A DNA stretch of 64,000 nucleotides from CAZJKE01 sp964546585 (GTDB taxonomy: Bacteria > Planctomycetota > Phycisphaerae > Phycisphaerales > SM1A02), in contig CAZJKE010000001.1 of assembly GCA_964546585.1 (NCBI GenBank), positions 62,001-126,000 of the forward strand, in the 5' to 3' direction. A program made the position numbers and the translations under genes. The stretch's first letter is position 1; the number at the start of each line of letters is the position of its first letter. This document shows, in pieces, positions 25,068 through 33,613 of this stretch. The notes beneath the pieces are model-generated. The model was not told where the DNA came from and ran no database searches. It was given only the letters and a program-made list of their open reading frames with translations.

Positions 25068-26636
25068 TCAATCTCGGTGTGACCCGAAGGCCGCCTCCGC
25101 CACATCGATAGCTCGCCCCATCGCGGCAGCCTTGTCGATGGTCTCCTCCCACTCCCGCGACGGATCGGAGTCGATCACAATGCCGGCTCCGGCCTGCAGA
25201 TCGATTCGCCATCCATCGGCATTCGCCTCTGAAACTGGTATCACCATTGTTCGAAGCGCAATCGCGACATCCATATCGCCACCCAACCCAACCATGCCGA
25301 TGCCGCCGGCGTAGGGGCCGCGACGAGTCGGTTCAAGTTCATCGATGATCTGCATTGCACGGATTTTCGGAGCGCCGCTGACGGTGCCGACTGGCAGCGT
25401 TGCTGCCAAGGCGTCCCACGAATCGGATTCATGGGCCAATTGCCCCCGCACAGTCGAACTCAAGTGCATGACATGGCTGTATCGCTCGACATCCATGATA
25501 CGAGTGATCTCAATGGAACCAAGTTCGCACACCGTCCCCAGATCGTTACGACCGAGATCAACGAGCATGACATGTTCCGCCTTCTCCTTGGCATCCGTTT
25601 TCAGATCGGCTTCGAGTTCAAGATCCTCCCCCGGATCTGCACTCCGCTTTCGGGTCCCCGCCAGTGGCCGGTTGATGACTTCTCTCCCCCGGCAGCGGCA
25701 GAGGATCTCCGGGCTGGATGCCGCGAGTATGACGCCTTCGGCCTGCAGATAGATCATGTAGGGACTTGGGTTGACGACCCGCAACGCGCGGTAGATTTCA
25801 AATGGATCAACGAGCGTGCGTCGCTCCAGTCGCTGCGAGAGAACAACTTGGAAGATATCACCTTCGGCGATGTACTTGCGGCATCGCTCCACTGCCGTCT
25901 CAAAGTCATCGCGAGTGAAATTGGATTCGGTTGGCTGCTGCGGGACATCGCGAATGTCAATGTCCACCAGCCCGGCTGGAATGTCCGGTGATGGAGAGAG
26001 GAGTTGTGCCTCCAGCGTATCCAATGCTTCACAGGCCTCCGACCATGCTTCTTCATCGCCGCCGCTGGAGACAATCGCGTTGTGGACGATGTGCACGACC
26101 CCCGTCACATGATCAAACACCACAATTGAACGGTAGAGTGCCATATGCAAGTCAGGGAGATGACGGTCATCAACTGGTGCGGAAGAGAACGGGATTGCCT
26201 CCAACTCTCTGAAGCGAGCAGTGTCGTACCCGGCAAATCCAACCCATCCGCCAATGAAGCCCGGCAGTGGCAGGTCGCCGGTCGCCATTGGTGGGGCCAC
26301 TGTCCAGTTTCGGGAGAGATCGCGGACCGTGCCGATCGGATCGCCGCCCTTGATCTCCTGGCGACTGCCCTTGGCATGGTCGATCACCGCGATATCACCT
26401 TGCCTGGCAATGACCTCCAAACTCGGCTGAGCACCGAGATAGGAGTAGCGGCCAACTTCTGTTCCATTCTCGACCGATTCAAAGAGGAAACTCGGTGCCG
26501 CGCGGTCGTCGGGGGCGACGAGCCGCCGGTAGGCCATCACGGGTGTGAGGTGATCCGCCATGAGGCGGCGAACCACCGGCACCACCGATGCCTTCGATGC
26601 TCGAGCCCGGAATTGATCTGAAACCTCGGTGGCCAT
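25068..26636 (-). CDS. trpE: anthranilate synthase component I
   Basis: 522 residues from ATG 26636 (MATEVSDQFR). It makes anthranilate from chorismate with ammonia from TrpG, the first step of tryptophan synthesis. The chorismate-binding domain is intact: SSPEILCRCRGREVINRPLAGTRKRS, DLGRNDLGTVCELGSIE and the C-terminal SGAPKIRAMQIIDELEPTRRGPYAG. The feedback-inhibition region near the N-terminus has LLESVENG-type sequence (FLFESVENGTEVGRYSY). No other trp gene is in the window. The divergent promoter region is a large inverted repeat. Confidence 0.95.
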   Translation of the reverse strand: MATEVSDQFRARASKASVVPVVRRLMADHLTPVMAYRRLVAPDDRAAPSFLFESVENGTEVGRYSYLGAQPSLEVIARQGDIAVIDHAKGSRQEIKGGDPIGTVRDLSRNWTVAPPMATGDLPLPGFIGGWVGFAGYDTARFRELEAIPFSSAPVDDRHLPDLHMALYRSIVVFDHVTGVVHIVHNAIVSSGGDEEAWSEACEALDTLEAQLLSPSPDIPAGLVDIDIRDVPQQPTESNFTRDDFETAVERCRKYIAEGDIFQVVLSQRLERRTLVDPFEIYRALRVVNPSPYMIYLQAEGVILAASSPEILCRCRGREVINRPLAGTRKRSADPGEDLELEADLKTDAKEKAEHVMLVDLGRNDLGTVCELGSIEITRIMDVERYSHVMHLSSTVRGQLAHESDSWDALAATLPVGTVSGAPKIRAMQIIDELEPTRRGPYAGGIGMVGLGGDMDVAIALRTMVIPVSEANADGWRIDLQAGAGIVIDSDPSREWEETIDKAAAMGRAIDVAEAAFGSHRD

Positions 26637-26639
26637 GGG

Positions 26640-26744
26640 GCACAGTGTACGCATCGGTGTCCGAGACCCCCGGGGCACCCCCGTGGAAGGGTGCGTGCAG
26701 CCTTCCCGGGGGTGTCGGACACCGAGACTGTACCTACACTGTGC
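26640..26744. promoter_or_regulatory. divergent promoter dyad between trpE and a LolD-like gene
   Basis: The 111-base gap is a nested inverted repeat. The outer arms GCACAGTGTA (26640-26649) and TACACTGTGC (26735-26744) are perfect. The inner arms at 26655-26674 and 26705-26724 match at 19 of 20 positions and read CGGTGTCCGA(G/C)ACCCCCGGG. In each direction TACACT ends 7 bases before the ATG (26636 and 26748) and the flanks are nearly identical, so both genes could be transcribed leaderless from mirrored -10 boxes. The inner arms belong to the GGTGTC-type palindromes seen elsewhere. Confidence 0.6.
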
Positions 26745-26747
26745 CGC

Positions 26748-27458
26748 ATGACCACAGCACACTGCGTTGTTCGGCTTCAAGGCGTCCGCCGCGACTATTG
26801 CAAGCCTGACGGCAGCATTCTGGTCGAGGCGTTGCGGGGTGTCGATCTGGAAGCAATGGGAGGCGAGTACATCGCCGTCATGGGCCCATCGGGCTCCGGC
26901 AAGAGCACGCTCATGAACATCCTCGGGTGCCTCGACAGGCCCTCAGCAGGGTCCTATCAACTCGACGGAATCAACGTGTCACATCTGGACGACACCGCCC
27001 TCTCGGACATTCGAGGCCGCCGGATCGGCTTTGTCTTTCAGTCATTCAACCTCATCTCCGAGTTGACAATTGAAGAGAATGTGGAGGTACCGCTGTTCTA
27101 CCAGGGTGTCGGGCCTGCCCAGCGTCGCGAGCGGGCCATCAAAATGCTTCAGCGGGTTGGTCTTGGCGACCGCCTTTCCCACCGCCCGACGGAACTCTCC
27201 GGCGGTCAGCAACAACGGGCGGCAATAGCGCGGTCGCTGGTCGTGAAACCCGCCATGTTGCTTGCCGATGAACCAACCGGCAACCTCGACTCTGCCACCG
27301 GATCATCCATTCTTGCCCTGCTTGATGAACTGCACCAGGAGGGACTGACGATGTTCGTCGTGACACATGACAGCAGAATCGCGGAACGCTGCCAGCGGGT
27401 CATCCATCTTGAGGACGGCGCAATCGACTGCGACACCAGCCACGGGATGGCGCAGTGA
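26748..27458 (+). CDS. ABC transporter ATP-binding protein, LolD/MacB type
   Basis: 236 residues. Walker A is GPSGSGKSTLMNILG, the signature LSGGQQQRAAIARSL and Walker B LLADEPTGNLDSATG, the pattern of LolD/MacB/FtsE-type ATPases. These serve FtsX/MacB-fold permeases, but no such permease is adjacent; ruvC follows at once (ATG two bases after the stop). The partner must be encoded elsewhere. The ATG at 26748 is supported by the start of similarity and the dyad promoter. Confidence 0.88.
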   Translation: MTTAHCVVRLQGVRRDYCKPDGSILVEALRGVDLEAMGGEYIAVMGPSGSGKSTLMNILGCLDRPSAGSYQLDGINVSHLDDTALSDIRGRRIGFVFQSFNLISELTIEENVEVPLFYQGVGPAQRRERAIKMLQRVGLGDRLSHRPTELSGGQQQRAAIARSLVVKPAMLLADEPTGNLDSATGSSILALLDELHQEGLTMFVVTHDSRIAERCQRVIHLEDGAIDCDTSHGMAQ

Positions 27459-27459
27459 C

Positions 27460-27942
27460 ATGCGGGTGTTGGGTATCGACCCCGGCCTCAACATCGCCGG
27501 CTATGGGTGTATTGAACTCTGCTCCGCCGGTGACACACCCCGCATCGTCGAAGCCGGCGCTATTCGCCTGAAACAGGGCGCATCGCTGCATTGGCGCCTC
27601 GGCCAACTCTACACAGCGATCAGCGAGATCGTGGCCGAACTACATCCAGATCATCTTGCAGTCGAACAGGTTTTTTCCCACGCGAGGCAGGTCCGAACTG
27701 CCATCCTGCTGGGGCATGCCCGCGGAGTCATCCTGCTCGCTGGTGCAGAGGCCAATCTCCCGCTCACCGAACTTGCCCCAGCGTCGATAAAGAAGTCCAT
27801 CGCAGGAAACGGACAGGCCACCAAGGGGCAGATGCAACACGCCGTAGCGAGCATTCTTGGTCTCAAGGAACCGCCTGAACCTTCCGATGTCGCTGACGCG
27901 CTGGCCATCGCCATCACTGCCGCTACCCGGGAGACTTGCTGA
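27460..27942 (+). CDS. ruvC: crossover junction endodeoxyribonuclease RuvC
   Basis: 160 residues. It cuts Holliday junctions in recombination with RuvAB. The acidic catalytic set is visible: D in GIDPG (residue 7), E in VEQVF (~67) and the C-terminal pair in PSDVADALAIA (~142-145). It follows the ABC gene with no real gap. Its last 20 bases overlap the convergent YdjY gene. Confidence 0.95.
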   Translation: MRVLGIDPGLNIAGYGCIELCSAGDTPRIVEAGAIRLKQGASLHWRLGQLYTAISEIVAELHPDHLAVEQVFSHARQVRTAILLGHARGVILLAGAEANLPLTELAPASIKKSIAGNGQATKGQMQHAVASILGLKEPPEPSDVADALAIAITAATRETC

Positions 27943-28534
27943 ACACCAACCGCACGGGCGTTCCAGGCGGCGGCACCATTTCTGCTGCGACCTCCCAGGA
28001 TGGCTGCGCAACATCTGCTCGATCCGGCACAACACGCTCGCACCCCACGACCTCGTCGCCGAAGGTCACGAGGCCAACGATTGAGCCACTTCGATTCGCC
28101 GCATACCCGCGATCTTCAATCGATCCGGCAAATCTCCAATGAAGTGGCCCCTCACCGATCACCCAATCGGTCACTGGAAAGGTGCGACCGTTGTGTTGGA
28201 CCAAGACCTGAAGGGGATCACCGTCTGGCGGCCGCAAGTGCAACGCTCCAACAGCATCTACCTCCCACGCACCCGGCCGCCCTGGTGTGAACCCTGCTGC
28301 GATCAGGGCTGCATGAAGCAGATGCGGCGAGACATCGATCCGCAGCAGCGACTCGTGTTCTCTCGTTCCGATGCCGCATGCAATCTGTTCCAGCCATCCC
28401 GCATCAAGACAAGTCGTCGCAGGGAGGGACACCGACCTCCCGGGCATGATCACCAGCCCTTCCGCAAGATGAACGCCTCGGACCTGTCCGCAGGACGCCA
28501 TCAACATCCACGCAACGAGACCAAGCGTGCGCAC
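27923..28534 (-). CDS. YdjY-domain lipoprotein-like secreted protein
   Basis: 203 residues from GTG 28534; an ATG at 28507 is possible. The N-terminus resembles a lipoprotein signal (LVAWMLMASCG). The YdjY pattern follows: CGIGTREHESLLRIDVSPHLLHAALIAAGFTPG (about residues 52-85, where K/REHES is the family hallmark). The function of YdjY domains is unknown; they are common in planctomycetes. It overlaps ruvC by 20 bases at the 3' end. A candidate small RNA lies just upstream (28578-28656); its terminator ends 44 bases before this start and could act as a leader. Confidence 0.7.
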   Translation of the reverse strand: MRTLGLVAWMLMASCGQVRGVHLAEGLVIMPGRSVSLPATTCLDAGWLEQIACGIGTREHESLLRIDVSPHLLHAALIAAGFTPGRPGAWEVDAVGALHLRPPDGDPLQVLVQHNGRTFPVTDWVIGEGPLHWRFAGSIEDRGYAANRSGSIVGLVTFGDEVVGCERVVPDRADVAQPSWEVAAEMVPPPGTPVRLVFSKSPG

Positions 28535-28577
28535 GCCTGAGCGTACCGCGGCGGAGCGTTTCTATTGGACAAGAAAG

Positions 28578-28616
28578 AAAAAAGGCCCGGTAGATGCCGA
28601 AGCACCATACCGAGCC
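28578..28616 (-). terminator. intrinsic terminator with UUCG tetraloop
   Basis: The minus-strand stem pairs 28608-28616 with 28584-28592, plus an inner stem of five pairs closed by UUCG, and is followed by TTTTTT. It is the 3' end of the candidate small RNA. Confidence 0.7.
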
Positions 28617-28656
28617 CTTCCGGGGGCAAATCAGGTCGCGGGCGGCGCCTCGCGAC
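28578..28656 (-). ncRNA. candidate small RNA of about 79 nt with own promoter and intrinsic terminator
   Basis: On the minus strand a promoter (TTGGCG-N16-TATCAT, 28663-28690) is followed 7 bases later by GTCGCG, which forms a hairpin with CGCGAC (28635-28640/28651-28656). The RNA ends in a long stem (28584-28616) capped by a C(UUCG)G tetraloop and followed by six U. Two stem positions are G-U pairs in the minus-strand RNA but A-C mismatches on the plus strand, which fixes the direction. I recognise no known family (not SRP, 6S or tmRNA). It could also be a leader of the YdjY gene. Confidence 0.5.
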
Positions 28657-28662
28657 AGGGAG

Positions 28663-28690
28663 ATGATACGCCCATGACGGCCTGCGCCAA
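28663..28690 (-). promoter_or_regulatory. promoter of the candidate small RNA
   Basis: TTGGCG (28685-28690), a 16-base spacer and TATCAT (28663-28668, five of six consensus bases) on the minus strand. The predicted first base is the G at 28656, which opens the first hairpin. Confidence 0.45.
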
Positions 28691-28810
28691 GGGGCCCTAC
28701 GGGTTTTTTTGGGATTTTGGCGATTCGCCGCCACGCATCCTGATCGGCAGAATCGCCCCTTCTCTGGTACCGTGCCCCGCTTCTCTCATTCCCATACGGA
28801 GCGTCTCTTC

Positions 28811-30088
28811 ATGCTGAGTTCAAGCCTTTCAGTCCTGGTGCCCTTTCTCTGCCTGTTGGCCTTCGCCGGGGCTCCCGATGACCTCCTGCAACGCTACTGC
28901 GTCGCTCGAGACTCCATACAGAATCAGCGAGGACTCGCCCCGGGCGACCGCGAAACGCTCGCCGGATTGTATGGCGAACTTTCCTCTTGGTCAGAAGATA
29001 ACGACGACCCGCGTGTGACGGCGGCTGAACTTCAACTCGCGATCTGGCTGGGGAATCTGGATGACGCGGCGGATCGATTCGACGAATTGACCGCAATGCT
29101 CCCAGAGAATTCCGGCATTGCGCTTGCACGCGTTCGTTTTCTGCAAGAACGAATGGAGGCCGATGCAGATGCGCTGTTTGCAGATGTTCGCCATCGATTT
29201 CCTCATGCTGCGGAAATATCTGTGGCGTGGGCAGAGTATCTGGACTCGAAGAACCGTTTCACGGACGCCATTGCGGCGATCGAGCCCGTGGCGGATGATC
29301 CGTCAACGCATGCCCAACTCGCCGAGTTGTACTGGGCGGACAATCGCTTTGACGAAGCGATTCAGCAGATAGCCGTCATCGACCCCGCAGCGCTTGCCGC
29401 CGATCCCGGACTCAGCACGATTACAGGGCGCAGCAAGGACAAGTACGAGAAGGCGCAGAACGCATGGGCCGAGGAGTCAGCCTTGAGAGACGCTTCCTCT
29501 GACCTCCCACAGGCGCAGATCCTGACCGCTCGAGGGCCTATTACGCTCGAACTCTTCGAAGATCAGGCTCCCAACACCGTTGCCAACTTCATCTCGCTCG
29601 CGGAGGATGGGTACTACGACGGGACGCTCTTTCATCGTGTGCTGCCGAAGTTCATGGCCCAGGGCGGTGACCCCAACAGCAGGCCCGGCGCCGAAGGATC
29701 ACCGGGGAGCGGCGGCCCGGGATACACAATCGCCGACGAACACACGCGAGAAGACCACCGCAAACACTTCGCTGGCTCGCTCTCCATGGCAAAGACGTCC
29801 GCACCAAATTCCGCTGGCAGCCAGTTCTTTCTCAATCATGTACCGACACCTCATCTTGACGGACAGCACACGGTCTTCGGCCGCATCCTCAGCGGTCTTG
29901 ACACCGCGAGGTCTCTGCAACAGGATGACGAAATTGTCACCATTACCGTCCTGCGCAAGCGCGACCATGTCTACGAACCCGATCGGCTCGGACTCGACGG
30001 CAAACCGATTACTCCACAAGGAGATATCGACCCGCTCGATCCCACACGGCGACCCACCCTGAAACCGAACACTCAATCGACCCCCTGA
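28811..30088 (+). CDS. secreted cyclophilin-type peptidyl-prolyl isomerase with helical N-terminal region
   Basis: 425 residues from ATG 28811 with GGAG 9 bases upstream. A signal peptide (SSLSVLVPFLCLLAFAGA) opens the protein. Residues ~25-235 are helical and TPR-like (repeated 'A-x-L-x-x-x-Y-W' patterns). A cyclophilin domain follows (~250-400): RGPITLELFEDQAPNTVANF, YYDGTLFHRVLPKFMAQGGDP and GSQFFLNHVPTPHLDGQHTVFG. It should catalyse proline isomerisation in the periplasm, with the TPR-like part binding partners (inference). A short Pro/Thr tail ends it. Confidence 0.88.
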   Translation: MLSSSLSVLVPFLCLLAFAGAPDDLLQRYCVARDSIQNQRGLAPGDRETLAGLYGELSSWSEDNDDPRVTAAELQLAIWLGNLDDAADRFDELTAMLPENSGIALARVRFLQERMEADADALFADVRHRFPHAAEISVAWAEYLDSKNRFTDAIAAIEPVADDPSTHAQLAELYWADNRFDEAIQQIAVIDPAALAADPGLSTITGRSKDKYEKAQNAWAEESALRDASSDLPQAQILTARGPITLELFEDQAPNTVANFISLAEDGYYDGTLFHRVLPKFMAQGGDPNSRPGAEGSPGSGGPGYTIADEHTREDHRKHFAGSLSMAKTSAPNSAGSQFFLNHVPTPHLDGQHTVFGRILSGLDTARSLQQDDEIVTITVLRKRDHVYEPDRLGLDGKPITPQGDIDPLDPTRRPTLKPNTQSTP

Positions 30089-30100
30089 TACCCTTCAGCC

Positions 30101-30571
30101 ATGGCACAGGTACCTTCTGAAACTGCACTGGGGTATCAGGTCCCCAGCGTGCGCCAGTTCAGCGTCTTTCTGGAGAACCGGGTCGGCCGCTTGCTCGACC
30201 TGCTGCGGCACTTTGATGATGCCTCGCATGTGCATGTCGTCGGCCTGAATGTCATTGACTCTTCCGACCACGCAGTGATCCGATTGATCCCCGATCACTC
30301 CGACACAGCACGGGACATGCTGCGGGAATTCGGCATTGCATTCTCCGAGTCCGATGTTGTGATCGCCGCCATCAGCGAGAACCACTCGCTCGCGGACCTG
30401 TGCCTTTACCTGCTCGGAGCAGAACTCAACATCCTCTTCATCTATTCGCTGCTCGTGCAGTCCATCGATGGTGATTCGCTGGTGGCCGTCGCCACCGACG
30501 ACATGCAACTTGGAGGCCAGTTGCTTCTCCGCAAGGGATTCAAACTGTTGGCCGAGTCCGACCTTCGCTGA
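30101..30571 (+). CDS. ACT-domain protein, small regulatory type
   Basis: 156 residues with two ACT-like halves: RQFSVFLENRVGRLLDLLRHF (starting ~18) and LADLCLYLLGAELNILFIYSL (~95). ACT domains bind amino acids. No catalytic domain is attached, so it is probably a free-standing sensor. TACCCT ends 6 bases before the ATG, and no Shine-Dalgarno sequence is visible. It starts 12 bases after the cyclophilin gene. Its last 32 bases overlap the convergent mqnD gene. Confidence 0.75.
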   Translation: MAQVPSETALGYQVPSVRQFSVFLENRVGRLLDLLRHFDDASHVHVVGLNVIDSSDHAVIRLIPDHSDTARDMLREFGIAFSESDVVIAAISENHSLADLCLYLLGAELNILFIYSLLVQSIDGDSLVAVATDDMQLGGQLLLRKGFKLLAESDLR

Positions 30572-31445
30572 CGAAGACTGGTGCATGCACTTCGGGCAGG
30601 ATGCCCTGTGCGGCGCATCGAGAAAGAAACTCTGCGACGGCCTCGCGGCCGCGGGCGCCGAAATCAAGCGTCCAGTGATTGACATACATCTCGACGAATC
30701 GGTCGGTCGAATCCATGTCCAACCCCCGCCCCCATGTTGCGGCCCATCGCAGCGACTCGTCCCTGTGATCCATCGCATGTTTGATTGAGCGGACAAGGAG
30801 GCCCGTCACTTCACCGGCAGTGCCCACTCCATGCCGCGCATCGAGATCGCGAGCGATTGCATTGCCTCCGAGGGGCAACGGCAACCCGGTTTCGCCCATC
30901 CACCAGTCGCCCAGATCAGCAACCATCGTCAGCCCCTCATTTTCGAAGGTCAACTGGCCCTCGTGGATGACAACGCCAGCCTGAACCTCGCCGCTCCGAA
31001 CCGCATCCATAATTCGATCGAACGGCATTGTCCTCCATTGCAACGGGTGATCCCCCGCCAGAAGACGCAGCGTCGCAAGCGCCGTGGTCCGCTCGCCCGG
31101 CACTGCAATCAGTGGGTTGTCCTGCAGCAACACCTCCGGTGTGATGGTGCCGCACGCGACGAGTTTCGGACCATATCCCTCGCCAACCGACGCGCCGCAT
31201 GCCGTCAGGTCGTACAGCGAAGCGACCCGCGGGTACTGCGCAATACTGATGGCAGTGATGTCGAAACACCTTTCCTCTGCGCGACCGTTGAGTTGTTCGA
31301 TGTCCTCGGTGACAAGCGAGAAACTGAAACGGCCCGTATCGATCGCCGGCTCCGCATCTTCGAGCCCGACAAGCGGCCACCACATGAATGCATCATCTGG
31401 ATCCGGGCTATGCGCAAGGGTGAGGTGGGTTTCGTCGCCGCTCAT
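30540..31445 (-). CDS. mqnD: 1,4-dihydroxy-6-naphthoate synthase (futalosine pathway)
   Basis: 301 residues. It cleaves cyclic dehypoxanthine futalosine to 1,4-dihydroxy-6-naphthoate in the alternative menaquinone route. The N-terminal motif LAHSPDPDDAFMWWPL and the later FDITAISIAQYP and VPGERTTALATLRLL match MqnD, which has a periplasmic-binding-protein fold. The related MqnA lacks the SPDPDD-type start. The ATG overlaps the stop of the acyl-CoA ligase (ATGA). Confidence 0.88.
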   Translation of the reverse strand: MSGDETHLTLAHSPDPDDAFMWWPLVGLEDAEPAIDTGRFSFSLVTEDIEQLNGRAEERCFDITAISIAQYPRVASLYDLTACGASVGEGYGPKLVACGTITPEVLLQDNPLIAVPGERTTALATLRLLAGDHPLQWRTMPFDRIMDAVRSGEVQAGVVIHEGQLTFENEGLTMVADLGDWWMGETGLPLPLGGNAIARDLDARHGVGTAGEVTGLLVRSIKHAMDHRDESLRWAATWGRGLDMDSTDRFVEMYVNHWTLDFGARGREAVAEFLSRCAAQGILPEVHAPVFVSEGRTRPTV

Positions 31446-32890
31446 GCTTTCCCGGCTCCATCCAATCGCTCCTTGAGCGCTCGCCGAAGGACTTTGCCGG
31501 TGGGATTGCGAGGCAGTTCGTCAAGCACCACGATCTCGCGAGGCACCTTGAAGGACGCCAATCGCTCACGACACCACGCTCGCAGCACCTGCGCCTCACA
31601 GACTTCGCCCTCCGCCGGCTCCACGAAGCCGACCGCGACCTCACCACGCGAAGGATCGGCCCGCCCGATTACACCGGCAGCGTGCACCGCCGGATGGGCG
31701 GCAAGGACATCTTCAATTTCACGCGGGAAGACATTCTCGCCTCCGATGATCAACATCTCCTTGATGCGGCCGGTGATTCGAAGAAATCCATCGTCGTCCA
31801 TCGCGCCCATGTCTCCTGTGCGGAAGAATCCTTCTTCGTCGAACACCGCCGCGGTCTCTTCGGGCAGCTGGTAGTAGCCACCCATGACATTCGGCCCCTT
31901 TATTCGCACTTCGCCGTCGACGATCCGCTCCTCCACCCCGGTCACAGGCATCCCAACGCTTCCTCGCCGTTCCTCATGTGGGCGGCACCAGTTTGTGACC
32001 GGCGCGGTCTCTGTCAATCCATAGCCTTCGCAGATCGTCACGCCAAACCGCTCCTTGAAACCAAGGTAGACGGGATCCGGCAGGGCTTCCCCTCCCGAGA
32101 CGATGTATTTCAGTGAACGGAAGTCATCTGCCTTCGCATCCTTACTCGCCAACAGCGCGTTGTACATCGACGGAATGGCGAGCATCGCCGTCGGACGATG
32201 GGTGCGAAGCAGGGCCAGTGTTCGCCGCGGATTGAATCGCGCGCTGTAGAAAGCGGGTGCGCCAATCGCAGCTGGAAGGAGTGTCGTAACAGTGAATCCG
32301 AAGCTGTGAAACTGCGGAAGCAACCCCAGAAAGGAATCGCTCCTGCTGAACCCAGCCCATTGTCGACACTGGTCAACATTCGCCGCAAGATTGGCACCGG
32401 TCAACATGACGCCCTTCGGCTTCCCGGAGGTTCCCGATGTGTACAGAATTGCCGCGAGATGGTCTTCATCGCAATGCGCCGCACGTCGCACCGGTGGCAC
32501 GCCACCAAAGGAACATTCCTCCAGGAGAAGCGGCGACACGCCGCTGGGAAGATCGCCCCCGATCATGTCCAGGAGCGGCCCAACTGTCACAACCGTGTCG
32601 GCGCCGCAATCCTTGAGGATGTAGGCCAGTTCCTCCCTGCTGAGGAGGAAGTTGAGCGGCACGATGGTGCGTCCAAGCGTCCACGCCGCGGCAGTCACGG
32701 CGGGAAAGATGCCGCTGGTCGGCAAGAGCGCGGCAATGTGCGGGGCCGATGTGCGTGATGCAATTTCGCGGGCAAGATGCCACGCGGCGATCTGGAGGTG
32801 CATGCCCCGCCACGACCGCTGATCATCCACGACAAGTACTCGCATGGGATGCTTTCGCCAGGATCGAAGCATGGATCGGAGCAGTTGCAT
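31442..32890 (-). CDS. AMP-dependent acyl-CoA synthetase/ligase
   Basis: 482 residues from ATG 32890, preceded by GGAGG at 8 bases. It activates a carboxylic acid to its CoA thioester. The AMP-binding loop is LYTSGTSGKPKGVMLT; also present are GYGLTETAPV, the FFRTGDMG segment and the C-terminal lysine in RNPTGKVLRR. It is shorter than typical FadD (~560), with a trimmed N-terminus. The acid is unknown; coupling to mqnD may be only positional. Confidence 0.88.
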   Translation of the reverse strand: MQLLRSMLRSWRKHPMRVLVVDDQRSWRGMHLQIAAWHLAREIASRTSAPHIAALLPTSGIFPAVTAAAWTLGRTIVPLNFLLSREELAYILKDCGADTVVTVGPLLDMIGGDLPSGVSPLLLEECSFGGVPPVRRAAHCDEDHLAAILYTSGTSGKPKGVMLTGANLAANVDQCRQWAGFSRSDSFLGLLPQFHSFGFTVTTLLPAAIGAPAFYSARFNPRRTLALLRTHRPTAMLAIPSMYNALLASKDAKADDFRSLKYIVSGGEALPDPVYLGFKERFGVTICEGYGLTETAPVTNWCRPHEERRGSVGMPVTGVEERIVDGEVRIKGPNVMGGYYQLPEETAAVFDEEGFFRTGDMGAMDDDGFLRITGRIKEMLIIGGENVFPREIEDVLAAHPAVHAAGVIGRADPSRGEVAVGFVEPAEGEVCEAQVLRAWCRERLASFKVPREIVVLDELPRNPTGKVLRRALKERLDGAGKA

Positions 32891-32939
32891 GGGGAGGGCC
32901 TCCCACCGGACTCGATACGATACCCGCGGAAGGATCCCA

Positions 32940-33611
32940 ATGATGACCACGATGCGATGGACCGCTCTCTGCCTCCTCCTGTTCTTGCAGTTCGGCTGCG
33001 CTGGACCAGCCTCCATTGATCGCTCGGTTCAGGCCTACGACAAGGGTGATTTCACCATGTCGAGAATCTGGGCGAACAAGGCTTTGTCGCGGACGGTCAC
33101 GCATGACCAGGCGGCGTACATGATCGGCCTCTCCGAGTACCAACTCGACAATTTGGATGAGGCGTTGCGATGGTTCCGCACGGCCTCGGAATCGAAGAAC
33201 TCGGATGTCCGTGGCCCGGCAGGTGCCATGGTAGCGCAGACGCTGAAGAGACAGGGCGACGACGCGGCCGCGGACGTTGCCATGCAGGTTGCAGCAGCAG
33301 ATCTTGCCGGACCGGATCGTGCGCAGGCCTTGGCCAGAACCAGAACAACGGCACCGATCGATGGGCGGCGGTTCAGCCTGCAGTTCGGCGCCTATCGCAG
33401 TCATGCCAACGCGACTGTTGCGGCGGACACCATTGCGAGCCTACTTCAGGGAAGCGACCTGCCCATGCCCCTGGTCAGTGAAGGAACAGATCGGCTCGGC
33501 CGAGAACTCTACTTCGTCCGCGCGGGCGCATTTCAGAGCCGCGACGCGGCAGCGGTTCGCAGGCAACGTGGCGATCTGCCGCCATGTATCGTCGTTTCCA
33601 TGCAGGAATAA
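32940..33611 (+). CDS. SPOR-domain lipoprotein with TPR-like middle
   Basis: 223 residues from ATG 32940 (a second ATG follows directly), with GGAAGG upstream. The signal ends in FLQFGC, a weak lipobox. Residues ~35-110 resemble a pair of TPR helices (QAAYMIGLSEYQLDNLDEALRWF). A SPOR domain lies at ~145-220 (FSLQFGAYRSHANATVAADTI, LYFVRAGAFQSRDAA). SPOR domains bind denuded peptidoglycan at division sites. The stop is 2 bases before the next gene, so the pair is cotranscribed. Confidence 0.8.
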   Translation: MMTTMRWTALCLLLFLQFGCAGPASIDRSVQAYDKGDFTMSRIWANKALSRTVTHDQAAYMIGLSEYQLDNLDEALRWFRTASESKNSDVRGPAGAMVAQTLKRQGDDAAADVAMQVAAADLAGPDRAQALARTRTTAPIDGRRFSLQFGAYRSHANATVAADTIASLLQGSDLPMPLVSEGTDRLGRELYFVRAGAFQSRDAAAVRRQRGDLPPCIVVSMQE

Positions 33612-33613
33612 CC

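Noticed and set aside
28701..28708. TTTTTTT run on the plus strand as a terminator
   Set aside because: Only a 3-base-pair stem precedes it, and no plus-strand gene ends nearby.
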